This document shows positions 40,611 to 51,916 of a stretch of DNA of 64,000 nucleotides, piece after piece (position 1 is the first letter of the stretch; each line of letters opens with the position of its first letter). This DNA comes from an uncultured Pelagibacteraceae bacterium. GTDB taxonomy: Bacteria > Pseudomonadota > Alphaproteobacteria > Pelagibacterales > Pelagibacteraceae. The notes under the pieces were generated by a model. That model saw only the letters and a list, made by a program, of their open reading frames with translations. It was not told the DNA's origin and did not search any database. Location of the stretch: assembly GCA_902588625.1 (NCBI GenBank), contig CACIPU010000003.1, positions 1 through 64,000 on the forward strand, in the 5' to 3' direction. The translations under genes were made by a program, and so were the position numbers.

Positions 40611-42521
40611 TTATCTTAAAATTAAATAAGTTAATAAAATAGAGAAACTCAACAACATTACAAAAGCATAATGATATAAGTACCCGCTTTGAAAATTAAC
40701 AGCTTTATTTGAAATAATTTTAATTATTTTTGAAACGCCATCAGGTCCATATTTATCAATTGTGTCAAGATCTCCCTTTTTCCATAGGAAAAATCCAATT
40801 TTTTTTAATGGTTGTACAAAAATAAATGTATACAATTCGTCAAAATACCATTTGTTTAACAGAAAGTTATATAGAAAGTTGTATTTTAAAACTAAATATT
40901 TAGTAATTTTATCATTCTTTATATAAACATAATAGGAAAGGGGAATAGATAATGTTACTATTAATGGTGTTAAAATTAATAACCATGTTGGTGGATGTTC
41001 ATGGGAAATGTCACCAAGAAAAAAAATTGCTTTTCCCCAAAAATCTAAACTTTCTTTTCCAATAAATATTTCTTTAAAAATAAAACCTACAAAAATTGCT
41101 CCCATAGCTAATAAAAAAGAAGGTATTAACATAATTAAAGTTGAGTCTTTTATAGAATTTAAATTATTTTCTTTATTGTTATACTTGCCATGAAAGGTTT
41201 TAAAAATTAATCTCCAAGAATAAATTGAAGTTAGGAACGCAGTTAAAACTCCTATAAATGTTGCAGAATAACCAATTAAACTATCCTTTGAGTAAGCAAA
41301 TTCTATAATTGCATCTTTTGAATAATAACCTGACAAAAAAGGAAAGCCTGTTAAGGCAAGAGTTCCTATTATCATCAAAATATAGGTATAAGGTATTTTT
41401 CTCCAAACACCTCCCATTAATCTTATATCCTGTTCATCCTTAAATGAATGAATCACGCATCCTGAACCTAAAAATAATAAAGCTTTAAAAAATGCATGCG
41501 TAAATAAATGAAACATTGCAACATGATAAGCTCCTATGCCAGCAGCAAAAAACATATAGCCAAGTTGGCTACATGTTGAGTAAGCTACTATTTTCTTTAT
41601 GTCGTTTTGAACAAGAGCTATTGTTGCAGCAAAAAATGCAGTTGTCATTCCAACTACAGTTACTACATTTAAAGCAAATTGTGAGTATTCAAATATTGGA
41701 GAACATCTAACTACTAAAAATACACCTGCTGTAACCATTGTTGCTGCATGTATCAAAGCTGAAACTGGAGTTGGTCCTTCCATAGCATCGGGCAACCAAG
41801 TATGAAGAAATATTTGAGCTGATTTTCCCATTGCTCCTATAAAAAGCATTAAGCATATCAAAGTAATTAAATTTAAATTTAAACCTAAAAAAACAATCTC
41901 TTTCGTTATGAAATATGGTGTCATTGCAAAAACTTCATTATAATTAAGTGTTTTATAAAAAAAGAAAATTAAAAAAATGCCAATTGCAAAACCGAAATCA
42001 CCTACTCTATTTACTATGAAAGCTTTTATAGCTGCTGCATTAGCAGAAGATTTTTTATACCAAAAGCCAATTAGTAGGTAGGAACAAAGACCAACTCCTT
42101 CCCAACCAAAAAATAATTGCAAAAAATTATCTGCAGTTACCAATGTTAGCATTGAAAATGTAAACAAAGATAAATAAGACATAAAACGAGGTTTGTGTGG
42201 ATCGTGACTCATATACCCTATTGAATAAAAATGAATTAGTGAAGAAATTAGACTCACAACAACCAACATTACAACGGTTAAACTATCTATATATATTGAC
42301 CAATTAGAATTAAAATTACCTGAGGTTATCCAAGTAAATATTATTTTGTTACTGGAATAATCATTAACAAATACTTTATAAAAAAGTATGACTGACAGTA
42401 TTCCTGAGATAGCTACTAATATGCTTGATATAATTTGACTGTAAAATTCACCTATCCTCTTTCCAAAAAAACCTGAAATTATTGATGAGAACAAAGGTAA
42501 AAATAAAATAGCATATTCCAT
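40611..42521 (-). CDS. nuoL: NADH-quinone oxidoreductase subunit L
   Basis: FFGWEGVGLCSYLLIGFWY, KSAQIFLHTWLPDAMEGPTPVSALIHAATMVTAGVFLVVR. Confidence 0.96.
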   Translation of the reverse strand: MEYAILFLPLFSSIISGFFGKRIGEFYSQIISSILVAISGILSVILFYKVFVNDYSSNKIIFTWITSGNFNSNWSIYIDSLTVVMLVVVSLISSLIHFYSIGYMSHDPHKPRFMSYLSLFTFSMLTLVTADNFLQLFFGWEGVGLCSYLLIGFWYKKSSANAAAIKAFIVNRVGDFGFAIGIFLIFFFYKTLNYNEVFAMTPYFITKEIVFLGLNLNLITLICLMLFIGAMGKSAQIFLHTWLPDAMEGPTPVSALIHAATMVTAGVFLVVRCSPIFEYSQFALNVVTVVGMTTAFFAATIALVQNDIKKIVAYSTCSQLGYMFFAAGIGAYHVAMFHLFTHAFFKALLFLGSGCVIHSFKDEQDIRLMGGVWRKIPYTYILMIIGTLALTGFPFLSGYYSKDAIIEFAYSKDSLIGYSATFIGVLTAFLTSIYSWRLIFKTFHGKYNNKENNLNSIKDSTLIMLIPSFLLAMGAIFVGFIFKEIFIGKESLDFWGKAIFFLGDISHEHPPTWLLILTPLIVTLSIPLSYYVYIKNDKITKYLVLKYNFLYNFLLNKWYFDELYTFIFVQPLKKIGFFLWKKGDLDTIDKYGPDGVSKIIKIISNKAVNFQSGYLYHYAFVMLLSFSILLTYLILR

Positions 42522-42522
42522 G

Positions 42523-42834
42523 TTAACCTCTCAGTGAACTAATTTGTTCGACATCGATAGATCCTTTATTTTTGTAATATATAACAATTATAGCTAATCC
42601 AACTGCTGCTTCTGCAGCTGCTACTGTTAGGATAAACATAGTAAAAATTTGTCCAGTTATATTTTGCAAATATATCGAAAAGGATACTAAATTAATATTT
42701 ACTGCTAAAAGTATTAATTCGATTGACATTAATATAGTAATAATATTTTTTTTATTTATAAATATTCCAACAACACCAATAGTAAAAATAATAGCACCTA
42801 AAGTTAAATAATGGCCTATGCTTACTTCAATCAT
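42523..42834 (-). CDS. nuoK: NADH-quinone oxidoreductase subunit K
   Basis: [25 protein letters not shown]...[18 protein letters not shown]. The track start at 42867 adds [11 protein letters not shown]; the Met at 42834 fits NuoK better. Confidence 0.93.
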   Translation of the reverse strand: MIEVSIGHYLTLGAIIFTIGVVGIFINKKNIITILMSIELILLAVNINLVSFSIYLQNITGQIFTMFILTVAAAEAAVGLAIIVIYYKNKGSIDVEQISSLRG

Positions 42835-43459
42835 TAAGTTTAACTCCTTTGTCGCTTTCAACTTCAACTAATGATATTGAACTATCTTTTTCTCTATTTA
42901 TCTGTTCAAAGTATTTTTGTCTTTTTACATTTTCTTTTTTCTTAAAAGTAAGAGTTATTGCTCCTATCATAGCAACTAATAAAATCATTCCGGATATTTG
43001 AAAAAGTAAAATGTAGTCAGTGTACAAAACATTACCTATAGCATGTGTATTACTAATTTCTGAATTTATGTTTATAGATGAAAATACGCTGAAAGTTTCT
43101 TTATATTTCCATCCGCTTACCACAATTAACATTTCAAGTAATATTATTAACCCTACAAGTGAGGCAACAGATCTGTAATTAATTATTTTTTTTTTTAAGT
43201 TCTTTTTGTTTACAATTTCAGTAACATTTAGCATCATTACTACGAATAAAAATAAAACAGCCACAGCTCCTACATAAACTATAAGCATTATCATTCCCAA
43301 AAATTCTGCTCCTATCATTATAAATAAAATTGAAATACTGACAAAAACTAATATTAGAAAAAAAACTGAATAAACTGTATTTCTTGACAGGGTAACCATT
43401 AATGATGATAAAATTGCTATCCCAGAAAAAAAATAAAAAAAAAATGTATGTGCTAACAT
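42827..43459 (-). CDS. nuoJ: NADH-quinone oxidoreductase subunit J
   Basis: [27 protein letters not shown]; operon position. Confidence 0.95.
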   Translation of the reverse strand: MLAHTFFFYFFSGIAILSSLMVTLSRNTVYSVFFLILVFVSISILFIMIGAEFLGMIMLIVYVGAVAVLFLFVVMMLNVTEIVNKKNLKKKIINYRSVASLVGLIILLEMLIVVSGWKYKETFSVFSSININSEISNTHAIGNVLYTDYILLFQISGMILLVAMIGAITLTFKKKENVKRQKYFEQINREKDSSISLVEVESDKGVKLND

Positions 43460-43945
43460 TTAATTAAACGGTGCATCAGCTTTAATATTTTGTTCTAATG
43501 CAGCCTCCCATTTATCACCATTTTCTAATAACTTTTGTTTATTATAGTAAAGTTCCTCACGAGTTTCTGTTGCAAATTCAAAATTGGGACCTTGAACGAT
43601 AGCATCAACTGGACACGATTCTTGACATAATCCACAATAAATACATTTAAGCATATCAATATCATATTTAGTTGTTTTTCTACTTCCATCTTTTCTAATC
43701 TCCGATTCTATAGTTATGGCTTGGGCGGGACAAACTGCTTCACATAACTTACATGCAATACATCTTTCTTCTCCGTTTGGGTATCGTCTTAAAGCATGCT
43801 CACCTCTAAAACGTGGACTTATCTTCCCCTTTTCAAATGGATAATTAATAGTTTTTTTGCCTTCAAATATTTTTTTAATCGCAATTAGTAAACCAACCGC
43901 AAAATCCTTAAGAAAAATTGTTTTAATTATTCTACTTATTTTCAT
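43460..43945 (-). CDS. nuoI: NADH-quinone oxidoreductase subunit I
   Basis: Two 4Fe-4S motifs [16 protein letters not shown] and [16 protein letters not shown]. Confidence 0.97.
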   Translation of the reverse strand: MKISRIIKTIFLKDFAVGLLIAIKKIFEGKKTINYPFEKGKISPRFRGEHALRRYPNGEERCIACKLCEAVCPAQAITIESEIRKDGSRKTTKYDIDMLKCIYCGLCQESCPVDAIVQGPNFEFATETREELYYNKQKLLENGDKWEAALEQNIKADAPFN

Positions 43946-44946
43946 ATACTTACCTTTGGTAACATATCAAAGAAAAACAAAAAACTAGCTGTTAACACTA
44001 ACCACACTAATGAAAACGGCAGAAATACTTTCCAGCCTAGTCTCATTAATTGATCAAAACGATATCTAGGTACAATTGCTTTAACAATTGAAAATAATAT
44101 GAAAAGAAATAATATTTTAATTAGTAGCCAGAAAACACCAGGTAATACATTAAAAGGATAAATATCGAATGGACTTAACCAGCCGCCTAAAAAAAGAATA
44201 GAACCCAAGGCGCACAACAATAATATATTAGCATACTCTCCTAACCAAAACATTGCATACATCATGCCTGAATATTCAGTTTGATATCCCGCAACAAGTT
44301 CAGATTCAGCCTCTGGTAAATCAAAAGGTGGTCTATTTGTTTCAGCCAAAGCGGATATAAAAAAAATAACAAACATGGGAAATAATGGTAAAATAAACCA
44401 AACTTTTTGTTGAGCCAGGACTATTTGGTTTAAATTGAGAGAGCCAACACAAACTAGTACATTAATAATAATAATTCCTATTGATACTTCGTAAGAGACC
44501 ATTTGTGCAGCTGATCTTATTGCTCCTAGAAAAGGATATTTCGAGTTCGAGGCCCAACCTCCCATTATAATACCGTATACGCCCAAGGATGAAACAGCAA
44601 ACAAATACAATATTCCAACATTTATATTTGCTAGAACCATCGTGTCACTAAATGGTATAACAGCCCAACCTATAAGAGCTAATGTTAAAGTTATTATTGG
44701 AGCTAACACAAATATAGTTTTATTTGCACTAGCTGGAATAATTACTTCTTTAAAAACATACTTCAAAGCATCAGATAAAGTTTGAAATAATCCTAATGGA
44801 CCAACAACATTTGGACCCTTTCTTTTTTGAACAAATGCCCAAATTCGTCTATCTAACCAAACTATTAGAGCTACAGAAACTAGAACTGGAATCAATAAAA
44901 ATAATATTTTGTAAATTTCACTTAAGAAAATATTTAAATAAATCAT
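43942..44946 (-). CDS. nuoH: NADH-quinone oxidoreductase subunit H
   Basis: [64 protein letters not shown]. Confidence 0.97.
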   Translation of the reverse strand: MIYLNIFLSEIYKILFLLIPVLVSVALIVWLDRRIWAFVQKRKGPNVVGPLGLFQTLSDALKYVFKEVIIPASANKTIFVLAPIITLTLALIGWAVIPFSDTMVLANINVGILYLFAVSSLGVYGIIMGGWASNSKYPFLGAIRSAAQMVSYEVSIGIIIINVLVCVGSLNLNQIVLAQQKVWFILPLFPMFVIFFISALAETNRPPFDLPEAESELVAGYQTEYSGMMYAMFWLGEYANILLLCALGSILFLGGWLSPFDIYPFNVLPGVFWLLIKILFLFILFSIVKAIVPRYRFDQLMRLGWKVFLPFSLVWLVLTASFLFFFDMLPKVSI

Positions 44947-46985
44947 TAACTTGCCTTTTCAATTCCTGTAAATAGAAATTTTTTTGAGATTTGTCTACAT
45001 TCACTCATTACCTTGGATGATCTAGTAATTACATTTGTATAATAATAATCAATAGGATTAATTAAGATATCTTGGTCAATAAAATCTGTTAAATATGACT
45101 TTTTTGAATTATTGTTAATTTTTAGTTTAATTTCTTTCTTTATATTTTCTTGAAGTTGTTTTGAGTCTGTAATTTTATTATTTTTATTAAATAATTTTGA
45201 AATATCTTCTAATATTTTCCAATCTTCTTGTGCCTCACCAGGTGGATATGAAGCTTTATACGCATTTTGTAGTTTACCTTCTAAGTTAATAAACAAACCA
45301 TTTTTTTCTGTATAAGCTGCCCCAGGCAAAACTATATCTGCATTTTCTGCACCTTTGTCACCGTGACTGCCTTGATAAACAATAAATTTATCTTTCTTAT
45401 CAAAGTTTATGTCATCAGCACCAAGTAAATAAATGAATTTAAATTCATTATTATCAAGTTTATCAAAAAAAGGAAAATTATTGTTTTCATTGATTGAATA
45501 AGTCTCAAGATCAATTGCTCCCACTCTTGATGCTTGTTGGTTTAATATATTTAAAGCATTCCATTTATCAGAAATAAAATTATTTACTTTTAAAAATTCT
45601 TTTAACGCTTCAAAAATATATTGACCTGATTTTTCACTTAGTGCTGATTGACCAATAATTATTATTGGTCGTTTTGACTTTTTTAATATTTCAGAAAAAT
45701 TGTTTCTACCTTCTAGTATGTCTAAAATTGTTTTAGTATTAGTGCCAATAATTTCATATGGATATGTTAAGTCACCAGGATCACCGATAGAGTAAATTTT
45801 TGTATTGTTTTTAAGGTATGCTTTTCTAATTCTAGCGTTAAGAATTGTTGCTTCAAGTCTAGGATTAGATCCAATCAAAAGTATAAGATCTGATGATTCT
45901 ATTCCGTTAATTGTAGAATTAAATATGTAGTTATTTCTATCTTCGGGGTTAATATAAGTTCTAGTCTGCCTGCACTCTAAATTATTAGATTTAAAAGTAT
46001 TCTTGAAAAGTTGTCTGAAACTGTAAATCATTTCTAAATCTGCTAGATCTCCAATTATGCCTGCTATTTCATTTGGTTTAAATTCCTTAACTTTTTTTAC
46101 TAATAATTTTAATGCTTCATCCCAACTAGATTTTTCAAGTTTACCATTTTTACGAACGTACGGAATGTCTAACCTTTGTTTTAATAATCCATCACACGCA
46201 TATCTTGTTTTATCAGATATCCATTCCTCATTGATATTTTCGTTTAATCTAGGTAAAACTCTCTTAACTTCCCATCCATATGTATCAACTCTAATATTAG
46301 ATCCTACGGCATCCATCACATCAATGGTTTCAGTTTTTTTTAACTCCCATGGCCTTGCCTCAAAAGCATATGGTTTTGAAGTAAGAGCTCCAACAGGACA
46401 AAGATCAATAACATTAGCCGATAATTCCGATTCCATTGATTTTTCTAAGTATGTTGTTATTTCCATATCTTCTCCTCTTCCAATTGCACCCAATTCAGGT
46501 ATACCCGCAACTTCTGTTGCGAACCTTACACACCTTGTGCAATGAATACATCTTGTCATTTGTGTTTTTATCAATGGACCCATGTTTTTTTCTTTTACAA
46601 TTCTTTTATTTTCTGAATATCTAGAGTTATCTAAACCATAAAAAAGAGATTGATCTTGTAAATCACATTCACCACCTTGATCACAAACTGGACAATCTAA
46701 AGGATGATTTGCTAGTAGAAATTCCATTACTCCCTTTCTTGCTTTATCAACAAAGTGAGTGTTAGTTTTTATTTTCATTCCATCTGAAGCAGGCATTGCA
46801 CAAGATGCTATCGGTTTTGGAGATTTTTCTAACTCAACTAAGCACATTCTACAGTTACCAGCGATGGATAATCTTTCATGATAGCAAAACCTTGGTATTT
46901 CAACACCAGCAACTTCACATGCTTGTAAAACGGTCATACCATCTTCAAAATCAATTTCTTTATTATTTATTGTAATTTTAGGCAT
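44946..46985 (-). CDS. nuoG: NADH-quinone oxidoreductase subunit G
   Basis: [57 protein letters not shown]. Confidence 0.96.
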   Translation of the reverse strand: MPKITINNKEIDFEDGMTVLQACEVAGVEIPRFCYHERLSIAGNCRMCLVELEKSPKPIASCAMPASDGMKIKTNTHFVDKARKGVMEFLLANHPLDCPVCDQGGECDLQDQSLFYGLDNSRYSENKRIVKEKNMGPLIKTQMTRCIHCTRCVRFATEVAGIPELGAIGRGEDMEITTYLEKSMESELSANVIDLCPVGALTSKPYAFEARPWELKKTETIDVMDAVGSNIRVDTYGWEVKRVLPRLNENINEEWISDKTRYACDGLLKQRLDIPYVRKNGKLEKSSWDEALKLLVKKVKEFKPNEIAGIIGDLADLEMIYSFRQLFKNTFKSNNLECRQTRTYINPEDRNNYIFNSTINGIESSDLILLIGSNPRLEATILNARIRKAYLKNNTKIYSIGDPGDLTYPYEIIGTNTKTILDILEGRNNFSEILKKSKRPIIIIGQSALSEKSGQYIFEALKEFLKVNNFISDKWNALNILNQQASRVGAIDLETYSINENNNFPFFDKLDNNEFKFIYLLGADDINFDKKDKFIVYQGSHGDKGAENADIVLPGAAYTEKNGLFINLEGKLQNAYKASYPPGEAQEDWKILEDISKLFNKNNKITDSKQLQENIKKEIKLKINNNSKKSYLTDFIDQDILINPIDYYYTNVITRSSKVMSECRQISKKFLFTGIEKAS

Positions 46986-48309
46986 TTTCTTTTTCCAAAA
47001 GATGTTGATCTACAAGATAAGGGATATCTGCTTTTTTTTTGATTAAAGGCTCTTCGTGACTTCTTTTCTCTATTTCTTTTCTAAAATGTCTAAGTAAACC
47101 TTGAACAGGCCATGAAGACCCTTCTCCAAAAGCGCATATGGTATGACCTTCTATTTGTTTTGTAACATTATACAAAAGGTCTATTTCATTATAATTAGAT
47201 TCTCCTTCAGACATTCTTTCTAAAATTCTCCACATCCAACCACATCCTTCTCTACATGGTGTGCATTGACCACAACTTTCATGTTTATAAAATTTTGCAA
47301 TTCTTGCTATTGACTTTATTATATCTTGATCTTTATTGATTACGACAATACCAGCGGTACCTAAACCACTTTTTTCTTTTATAAGTGAATCAAAATCCAT
47401 GGTGATAGTTTCACAAACATTTTTAGGCAACAACGGCATCGATGATCCTCCTGGTATTACAGCCTGAAGGTTGTTCCATCCTCCAATAACACCTCCTGCA
47501 TGTTCTTCTATTAGGTCTTTAAGTTTAACTCCCATTTCTTCTTCAACATTACATGGATAGTTTACGTTTCCAGATATACAAAAAATTTTTGTACCAGTAT
47601 TTTTAGGTCTTCCTAATGAAGCAAACCATTTAGCACCCCTTCTCATAATTGTTGGAAGCACAGCTATTGTTTCAACATTATTAACTATCGTAGGGCAGCC
47701 ATATAAACCAACTAATGCTGGAAAGGGAGGTTTAAGTCTAGGTTGTCCTTTATTACCTTCTAAACTTTCCAATAATGCTGTTTCTTCACCACAAATGTAA
47801 GCGCCAGCACCAAAATGAATATAAATATCAAAATTCCACTTGGAACCACAAGCATTCTTTCCCAAAAAATTCTTTTTATACGCTTGATCAATGGCTTTTT
47901 GTAATCTCTCACCCTCTCTGTAGTATTCTCCTCTTATATAAATATAACAAGTGTGGGCTCCAACTGCATAACCAGCAATTAAACATCCCTCTATAAGTTT
48001 TTGTGGTTCAAATCTTAATATATCTCTATCCTTACAGGTTCCAGGTTCAGATTCATCAGCATTTATAACTAAATAGTGGGGTCGTGATCCAATTACTTTT
48101 GGAGCAAAAGATAACTTTAGACCAGTGGGAAATCCAGCTCCACCTCGGCCTCGGAGTTCAGAGTCTTTAATTTCTTGTATAATATTTTCTTTTTCTTTTG
48201 ATAGTATCTTATCTGTATTTTCCCAATCACCTCTTTTTATCGAATTCTCAATTTCCCAACCGAGATCATTATATAAATTTTTAAATATTCTATCTTTATC
48301 TTTAAGCAT
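46978..48309 (-). CDS. nuoF: NADH-quinone oxidoreductase subunit F
   Basis: [50 protein letters not shown]. Confidence 0.97.
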   Translation of the reverse strand: MLKDKDRIFKNLYNDLGWEIENSIKRGDWENTDKILSKEKENIIQEIKDSELRGRGGAGFPTGLKLSFAPKVIGSRPHYLVINADESEPGTCKDRDILRFEPQKLIEGCLIAGYAVGAHTCYIYIRGEYYREGERLQKAIDQAYKKNFLGKNACGSKWNFDIYIHFGAGAYICGEETALLESLEGNKGQPRLKPPFPALVGLYGCPTIVNNVETIAVLPTIMRRGAKWFASLGRPKNTGTKIFCISGNVNYPCNVEEEMGVKLKDLIEEHAGGVIGGWNNLQAVIPGGSSMPLLPKNVCETITMDFDSLIKEKSGLGTAGIVVINKDQDIIKSIARIAKFYKHESCGQCTPCREGCGWMWRILERMSEGESNYNEIDLLYNVTKQIEGHTICAFGEGSSWPVQGLLRHFRKEIEKRSHEEPLIKKKADIPYLVDQHLLEKENA

Positions 48310-48910
48310 TTTTAATATTAATTAGAGTTTTTCTTCCGCTTTCTGGTGCATTGCTTGATCTATTTATAGATGATCCAGGTTTGGGAAATTCATCTTTTAA
48401 CAATTTTTGTAAAATATTTTCAGCAGATTTTTCATTAATGTCTTCGAAATAATCTTTATTGATTTGTAACATGGGAGCATTAACACAGGCACCTAGACAT
48501 TCTACTTCCGTCCATGAGCAAAGTTTATTTTCAGATAGTTCGTTTGGTTTGTTTGATATGTGTTTTTTACATGCATCAACAATTTTTTTAGCTCCCCTAA
48601 TCATGCATGGTGTTGTCGTACAAACCTGAATAAAATACTTTCCTACTGGAGATAAATTAAACATAGAATAAAACGTAACAACTTCATAAACTTTTATATA
48701 TGGCATATTAAGTAATTTAGATACATACTTTATAGCCGACAGAGGTATCCAATTATCATTCTGATCTTGAACAAGGTACAGTAGAGCCATAACAGCACTA
48801 GCTTGTTTTCCTGAAGGATATTTTTTTATTTCTCTTTCTGCTTTATTTAAGTTTTCTGAAGTAAATTCAAAAAACTCTGGCTGTACTTTAGATATTTTTT
48901 TTATACTCAT
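48302..48910 (-). CDS. nuoE: NADH-quinone oxidoreductase subunit E
   Basis: [66 protein letters not shown]. Confidence 0.96.
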   Translation of the reverse strand: MSIKKISKVQPEFFEFTSENLNKAEREIKKYPSGKQASAVMALLYLVQDQNDNWIPLSAIKYVSKLLNMPYIKVYEVVTFYSMFNLSPVGKYFIQVCTTTPCMIRGAKKIVDACKKHISNKPNELSENKLCSWTEVECLGACVNAPMLQINKDYFEDINEKSAENILQKLLKDEFPKPGSSINRSSNAPESGRKTLINIKNA

Positions 48911-50082
48911 CTATCAACTTCTCCAAAAACAATATCTAGAGAACCTAAAACTGCAGGAACATCAGCTAACATGTGTCCTTTAAGCAAATAATCCATAGCT
49001 TGAAGATGAGAAAATCCAGGAGCTCTTATTTTGCATTTGTATGGTTTATTACTTCCATCAGCTATAAGATAAACTCCGAACTCTCCCTTGGGGGCCTCTA
49101 CTGCAGTATAAATCTCTCCTTCATTTACTCTATAACCCTCAGAAAATAATTTAAAGTGATGTATTAAAGCTTCCATTGAGTTTTTAAGATCTGCTTTTTT
49201 TGGAGGTGTTATTTTGCCGTCTACCGATTTAATTGGGCCAAGAGGCATTTTTTTTATACAATCTTTAATAATTTTAATACTCTCTCTCATTTCCTCCATT
49301 CTACAAAGATACCGATCATAACAATCTCCATTTTTACCAATTGGAATTTTAAAGCTAAAATCTCTATAACATTCATAAGGTTGTGATTTTCTTAAATCCC
49401 ACGGAACACCTGAACCTCTAAGCATAACACCTGAAAAGCTATAGTCTAATGCTTCTTGTTTGCTAACAACTCCTATATTTACATTTCTTTGTTTAAATAT
49501 TCTATTATCAGTGAGTAAAGACTCTAGGTCATCTAGAATTTTTGGAAATGTATCACAAAATAGCAAAATATCTTCGCTTAATCCCCGTGGTAAATCTCTA
49601 TGTACACCGCCTGGTCTAAAATAATTTGCATGTAATCTTGATCCTGAAACTCGCTCATAAAAAGTCATTAAAGTTTCTCTTTCTTCAAAACCCCAAAGGG
49701 AAGGTGTTAAGGCTCCGACATCTAGAGCCTGAGTAGTAATGTTTAAAATATGACTAAGAATTCTACCTATTTCACAAAATAAAACTCTAATATACTGGCC
49801 TCTTATTGGAACTTCTATATTTAATAATTTTTCTACTGCTAGAGCGAAGGCATGCTCTTGATTCATTGGTGCAACATAATCAAGACGATCAAAATATGGA
49901 ACTGCTTGAGTATATGTCTTATGCTCAATTAATTTTTCTGTACCTCTGTGAAGTAAACCTATGTGTGGATCTATTTTTTCAACTACTTCACCATCCAATT
50001 CAAGTATTAAACGTAAAACTCCATGAGCAGCAGGATGTTGAGGTCCAAAGTTTAGATTCATTGTTTTGGTTTTTTTAGTCAT
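48907..50082 (-). CDS. nuoD: NADH-quinone oxidoreductase subunit D
   Basis: [45 protein letters not shown]-terminal [12 protein letters not shown]. Confidence 0.97.
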   Translation of the reverse strand: MTKKTKTMNLNFGPQHPAAHGVLRLILELDGEVVEKIDPHIGLLHRGTEKLIEHKTYTQAVPYFDRLDYVAPMNQEHAFALAVEKLLNIEVPIRGQYIRVLFCEIGRILSHILNITTQALDVGALTPSLWGFEERETLMTFYERVSGSRLHANYFRPGGVHRDLPRGLSEDILLFCDTFPKILDDLESLLTDNRIFKQRNVNIGVVSKQEALDYSFSGVMLRGSGVPWDLRKSQPYECYRDFSFKIPIGKNGDCYDRYLCRMEEMRESIKIIKDCIKKMPLGPIKSVDGKITPPKKADLKNSMEALIHHFKLFSEGYRVNEGEIYTAVEAPKGEFGVYLIADGSNKPYKCKIRAPGFSHLQAMDYLLKGHMLADVPAVLGSLDIVFGEVDR

Positions 50083-50695
50083 TTTTTTTAAAATTTTTAT
50101 TATTTTTTAATTCATCATTGTTAACGTATTTTGTACCTTCCCAAGGACTCTCAAAATCAAAATCTCTATATTCTTGTTCTAATTTTACTGGTTCCGATAT
50201 AACTTGCTTACTATCTTCGTTGTAACGAACTTCTGTATGACCGGTTAGCGGAAAGTCCTTTCTTAAAGGATGACCTTCAAATCCATAATCTGTAAGTATT
50301 CTTCTTAAATCAGGATGATCTTTAAAAGAAACACCGTACATATCAAAAATTTCTCTTTCCATCCAATTTGCAGAAGAAAAAATTTTTGTTATTGATGAAA
50401 TAATTTCTTTTTCATCAATATTAATATTAATAACAGTTCTATAATTAAATTCATGACTTAATAATAAATAAATAATTTTAAATCTTTTTTCTCTAGAAGG
50501 ATAATCTACTGCAGTAATATCTATTAACTGTCTAAAACGACATTTTTCGTTTGTTTTTAAAAATAATATAGTTGATATAATATTTTTTGGTTCTATTTCA
50601 ATATAAAGTTGATCAAATTTAATTTCTGATTTTATAATACTTGTTGTTAAACCTGAGTTAATAATTTTTTCTAAATCTTTAAGAGTAGCTGACAT
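50075..50695 (-). CDS. nuoC: NADH-quinone oxidoreductase subunit C
   Basis: [52 protein letters not shown]. Confidence 0.97.
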   Translation of the reverse strand: MSATLKDLEKIINSGLTTSIIKSEIKFDQLYIEIEPKNIISTILFLKTNEKCRFRQLIDITAVDYPSREKRFKIIYLLLSHEFNYRTVININIDEKEIISSITKIFSSANWMEREIFDMYGVSFKDHPDLRRILTDYGFEGHPLRKDFPLTGHTEVRYNEDSKQVISEPVKLEQEYRDFDFESPWEGTKYVNNDELKNNKNFKKND

Positions 50696-50696
50696 T

Positions 50697-51221
50697 TTAT
50701 CTTGTTATATTGCCTTCTCTTCTAATTTTCTTTTGTAATTGTAAAATTCCATATAATAAAGCTTCGGCAGATGGAGGACACCCTGGAACATAAATATCTA
50801 CTGGAACTATTCGGTCACAACCCCGAACTACAGAATAGGAATAGTGGTAATAACCGCCTCCATTAGCGCAGCTCCCCATTGATATTACATATCGTGGTTC
50901 TGGCATTTGATCATAAACTTTTCTTAAAGGTTTAGCCATTTTATTTGTTAAAGTACCAGCTACGATCATAACATCTGATTGTCTAGGTGAAGCTCTTGGC
51001 GCAGCTCCAAATCTTTCTAAATCATATCTTGGCATAGACGCCTGCATCATTTCAACTGCACAACAAGCTAAACCAAACGTCATCCAATGCAGTGATCCTG
51101 TACGAGCCCAATTAATTAAATTATCAAATGAAGTTGTAATAAAACCTTTTTCGCTAAATTCTTTGGAGATTTTTTCAAATTCTTTTGGAATTTTTTGATT
51201 ATTTTTTTTTAAATTTAACAT
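50697..51221 (-). CDS. nuoB: NADH-quinone oxidoreductase subunit B
   Basis: [79 protein letters not shown]. Confidence 0.98.
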   Translation of the reverse strand: MLNLKKNNQKIPKEFEKISKEFSEKGFITTSFDNLINWARTGSLHWMTFGLACCAVEMMQASMPRYDLERFGAAPRASPRQSDVMIVAGTLTNKMAKPLRKVYDQMPEPRYVISMGSCANGGGYYHYSYSVVRGCDRIVPVDIYVPGCPPSAEALLYGILQLQKKIRREGNITR

Positions 51222-51222
51222 C

Positions 51223-51591
51223 TTAATCCCAATCTAAGGCGCCCTTTTTCCATTCATAAATAAAACCTATCGTTAAAATTGTAAGAAAGAGAATCATAGA
51301 CCAAAATCCTAATGCTCCTATATTTCCTAACGATATAGCCCAAGGAAAAAGGAAAGCTATTTCTAAATCAAAAATAATAAATAAAATTGCTACTAAATAA
51401 AATCTAACATCGAATTCAATTCTTGAATCATCAAACGCATCAAAACCACATTCGTACGCTGATAATTTTTCAGGATCAGGATTTTTTGGAGCAACTAGAA
51501 AATTAATTAGCACAAAACCTAAGCTTAAAGCTAAGGCAATAAAAAGAAACAAAACAATCGATAAGTAATCTGATAATAAATTATAAATCAT
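51223..51591 (-). CDS. nuoA: NADH-quinone oxidoreductase subunit A
   Basis: [46 protein letters not shown]. Confidence 0.97.
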   Translation of the reverse strand: MIYNLLSDYLSIVLFLFIALALSLGFVLINFLVAPKNPDPEKLSAYECGFDAFDDSRIEFDVRFYLVAILFIIFDLEIAFLFPWAISLGNIGALGFWSMILFLTILTIGFIYEWKKGALDWD

Positions 51592-51617
51592 CTTTAATAT
51601 TTATAATTACTTTTTAC

Positions 51618-51648
51618 ACTATATCATTAAATTAGCCTAGTTAATCAA
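51618..51648 (-). promoter_or_regulatory. Possible nuo operon promoter (minus strand TTGATT-N19-TATAGT)
   Basis: By-eye -35/-10-like boxes upstream of nuoA; the 19-bp spacing is long and AT-rich DNA gives many chance matches. Confidence 0.25.
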
Positions 51649-51703
51649 ATGACTACATGGTCACATTTAATTGATGTGTTGATAATGATTCACAAAAAAA
51701 GAG

Positions 51704-51780
51704 TGGCGGGAGTGACCGGGCTCGAACCGGCGACCTCCTGCGTGACAGGCAGGCGCTCTAACCAACTGAGCTACACCCCC
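51704..51780 (-). tRNA. tRNA-Asp (GTC), CCA encoded
   Basis: Reverse complement GGGGGTGTAGCTCAGTTGGTTAGAGCGCCTGCCTGTCACGCAGGAGGTCGCCGGTTCGAGCCCGGTCACTCCCGCCA folds as a cloverleaf; anticodon loop CTGTCAC. Confidence 0.97.
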
Positions 51781-51793
51781 ACTAAGATAAAAA

Positions 51794-51869
51794 TGGTGGG
51801 CGGTAAAGGACTCGAACCTATGACCCTCTCGGTGTAAACGAGATGCTCTACCAACTGAGCTAACCGCCC
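51794..51869 (-). tRNA. tRNA-Val (TAC), CCA encoded
   Basis: Reverse complement GGGCGGTTAGCTCAGTTGGTAGAGCATCTCGTTTACACCGAGAGGGTCATAGGTTCGAGTCCTTTACCGCCCACCA; anticodon loop TTTACAC. Confidence 0.97.
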
Positions 51870-51916
51870 CATTTATCTTTTAAAACTTATTACATTACGT
51901 TACTGATAAAGTAAAA

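Noticed and set aside
46057-46545. 162-aa plus-strand ORF
   Set aside because: Antisense to nuoG.
51592-51703. CACAT...ATGTG hairpin and T-run downstream of tRNA-Asp as an intrinsic terminator
   Set aside because: Stem is only 5 bp and the T-run precedes rather than follows it; not convincing.
51649-51837. 62-aa ORF containing VAGVTGLEPATSCVTGRRSNQLSYTP
   Set aside because: Antisense translation of tRNA-Asp and tRNA-Val; a well-known spurious ORF type.
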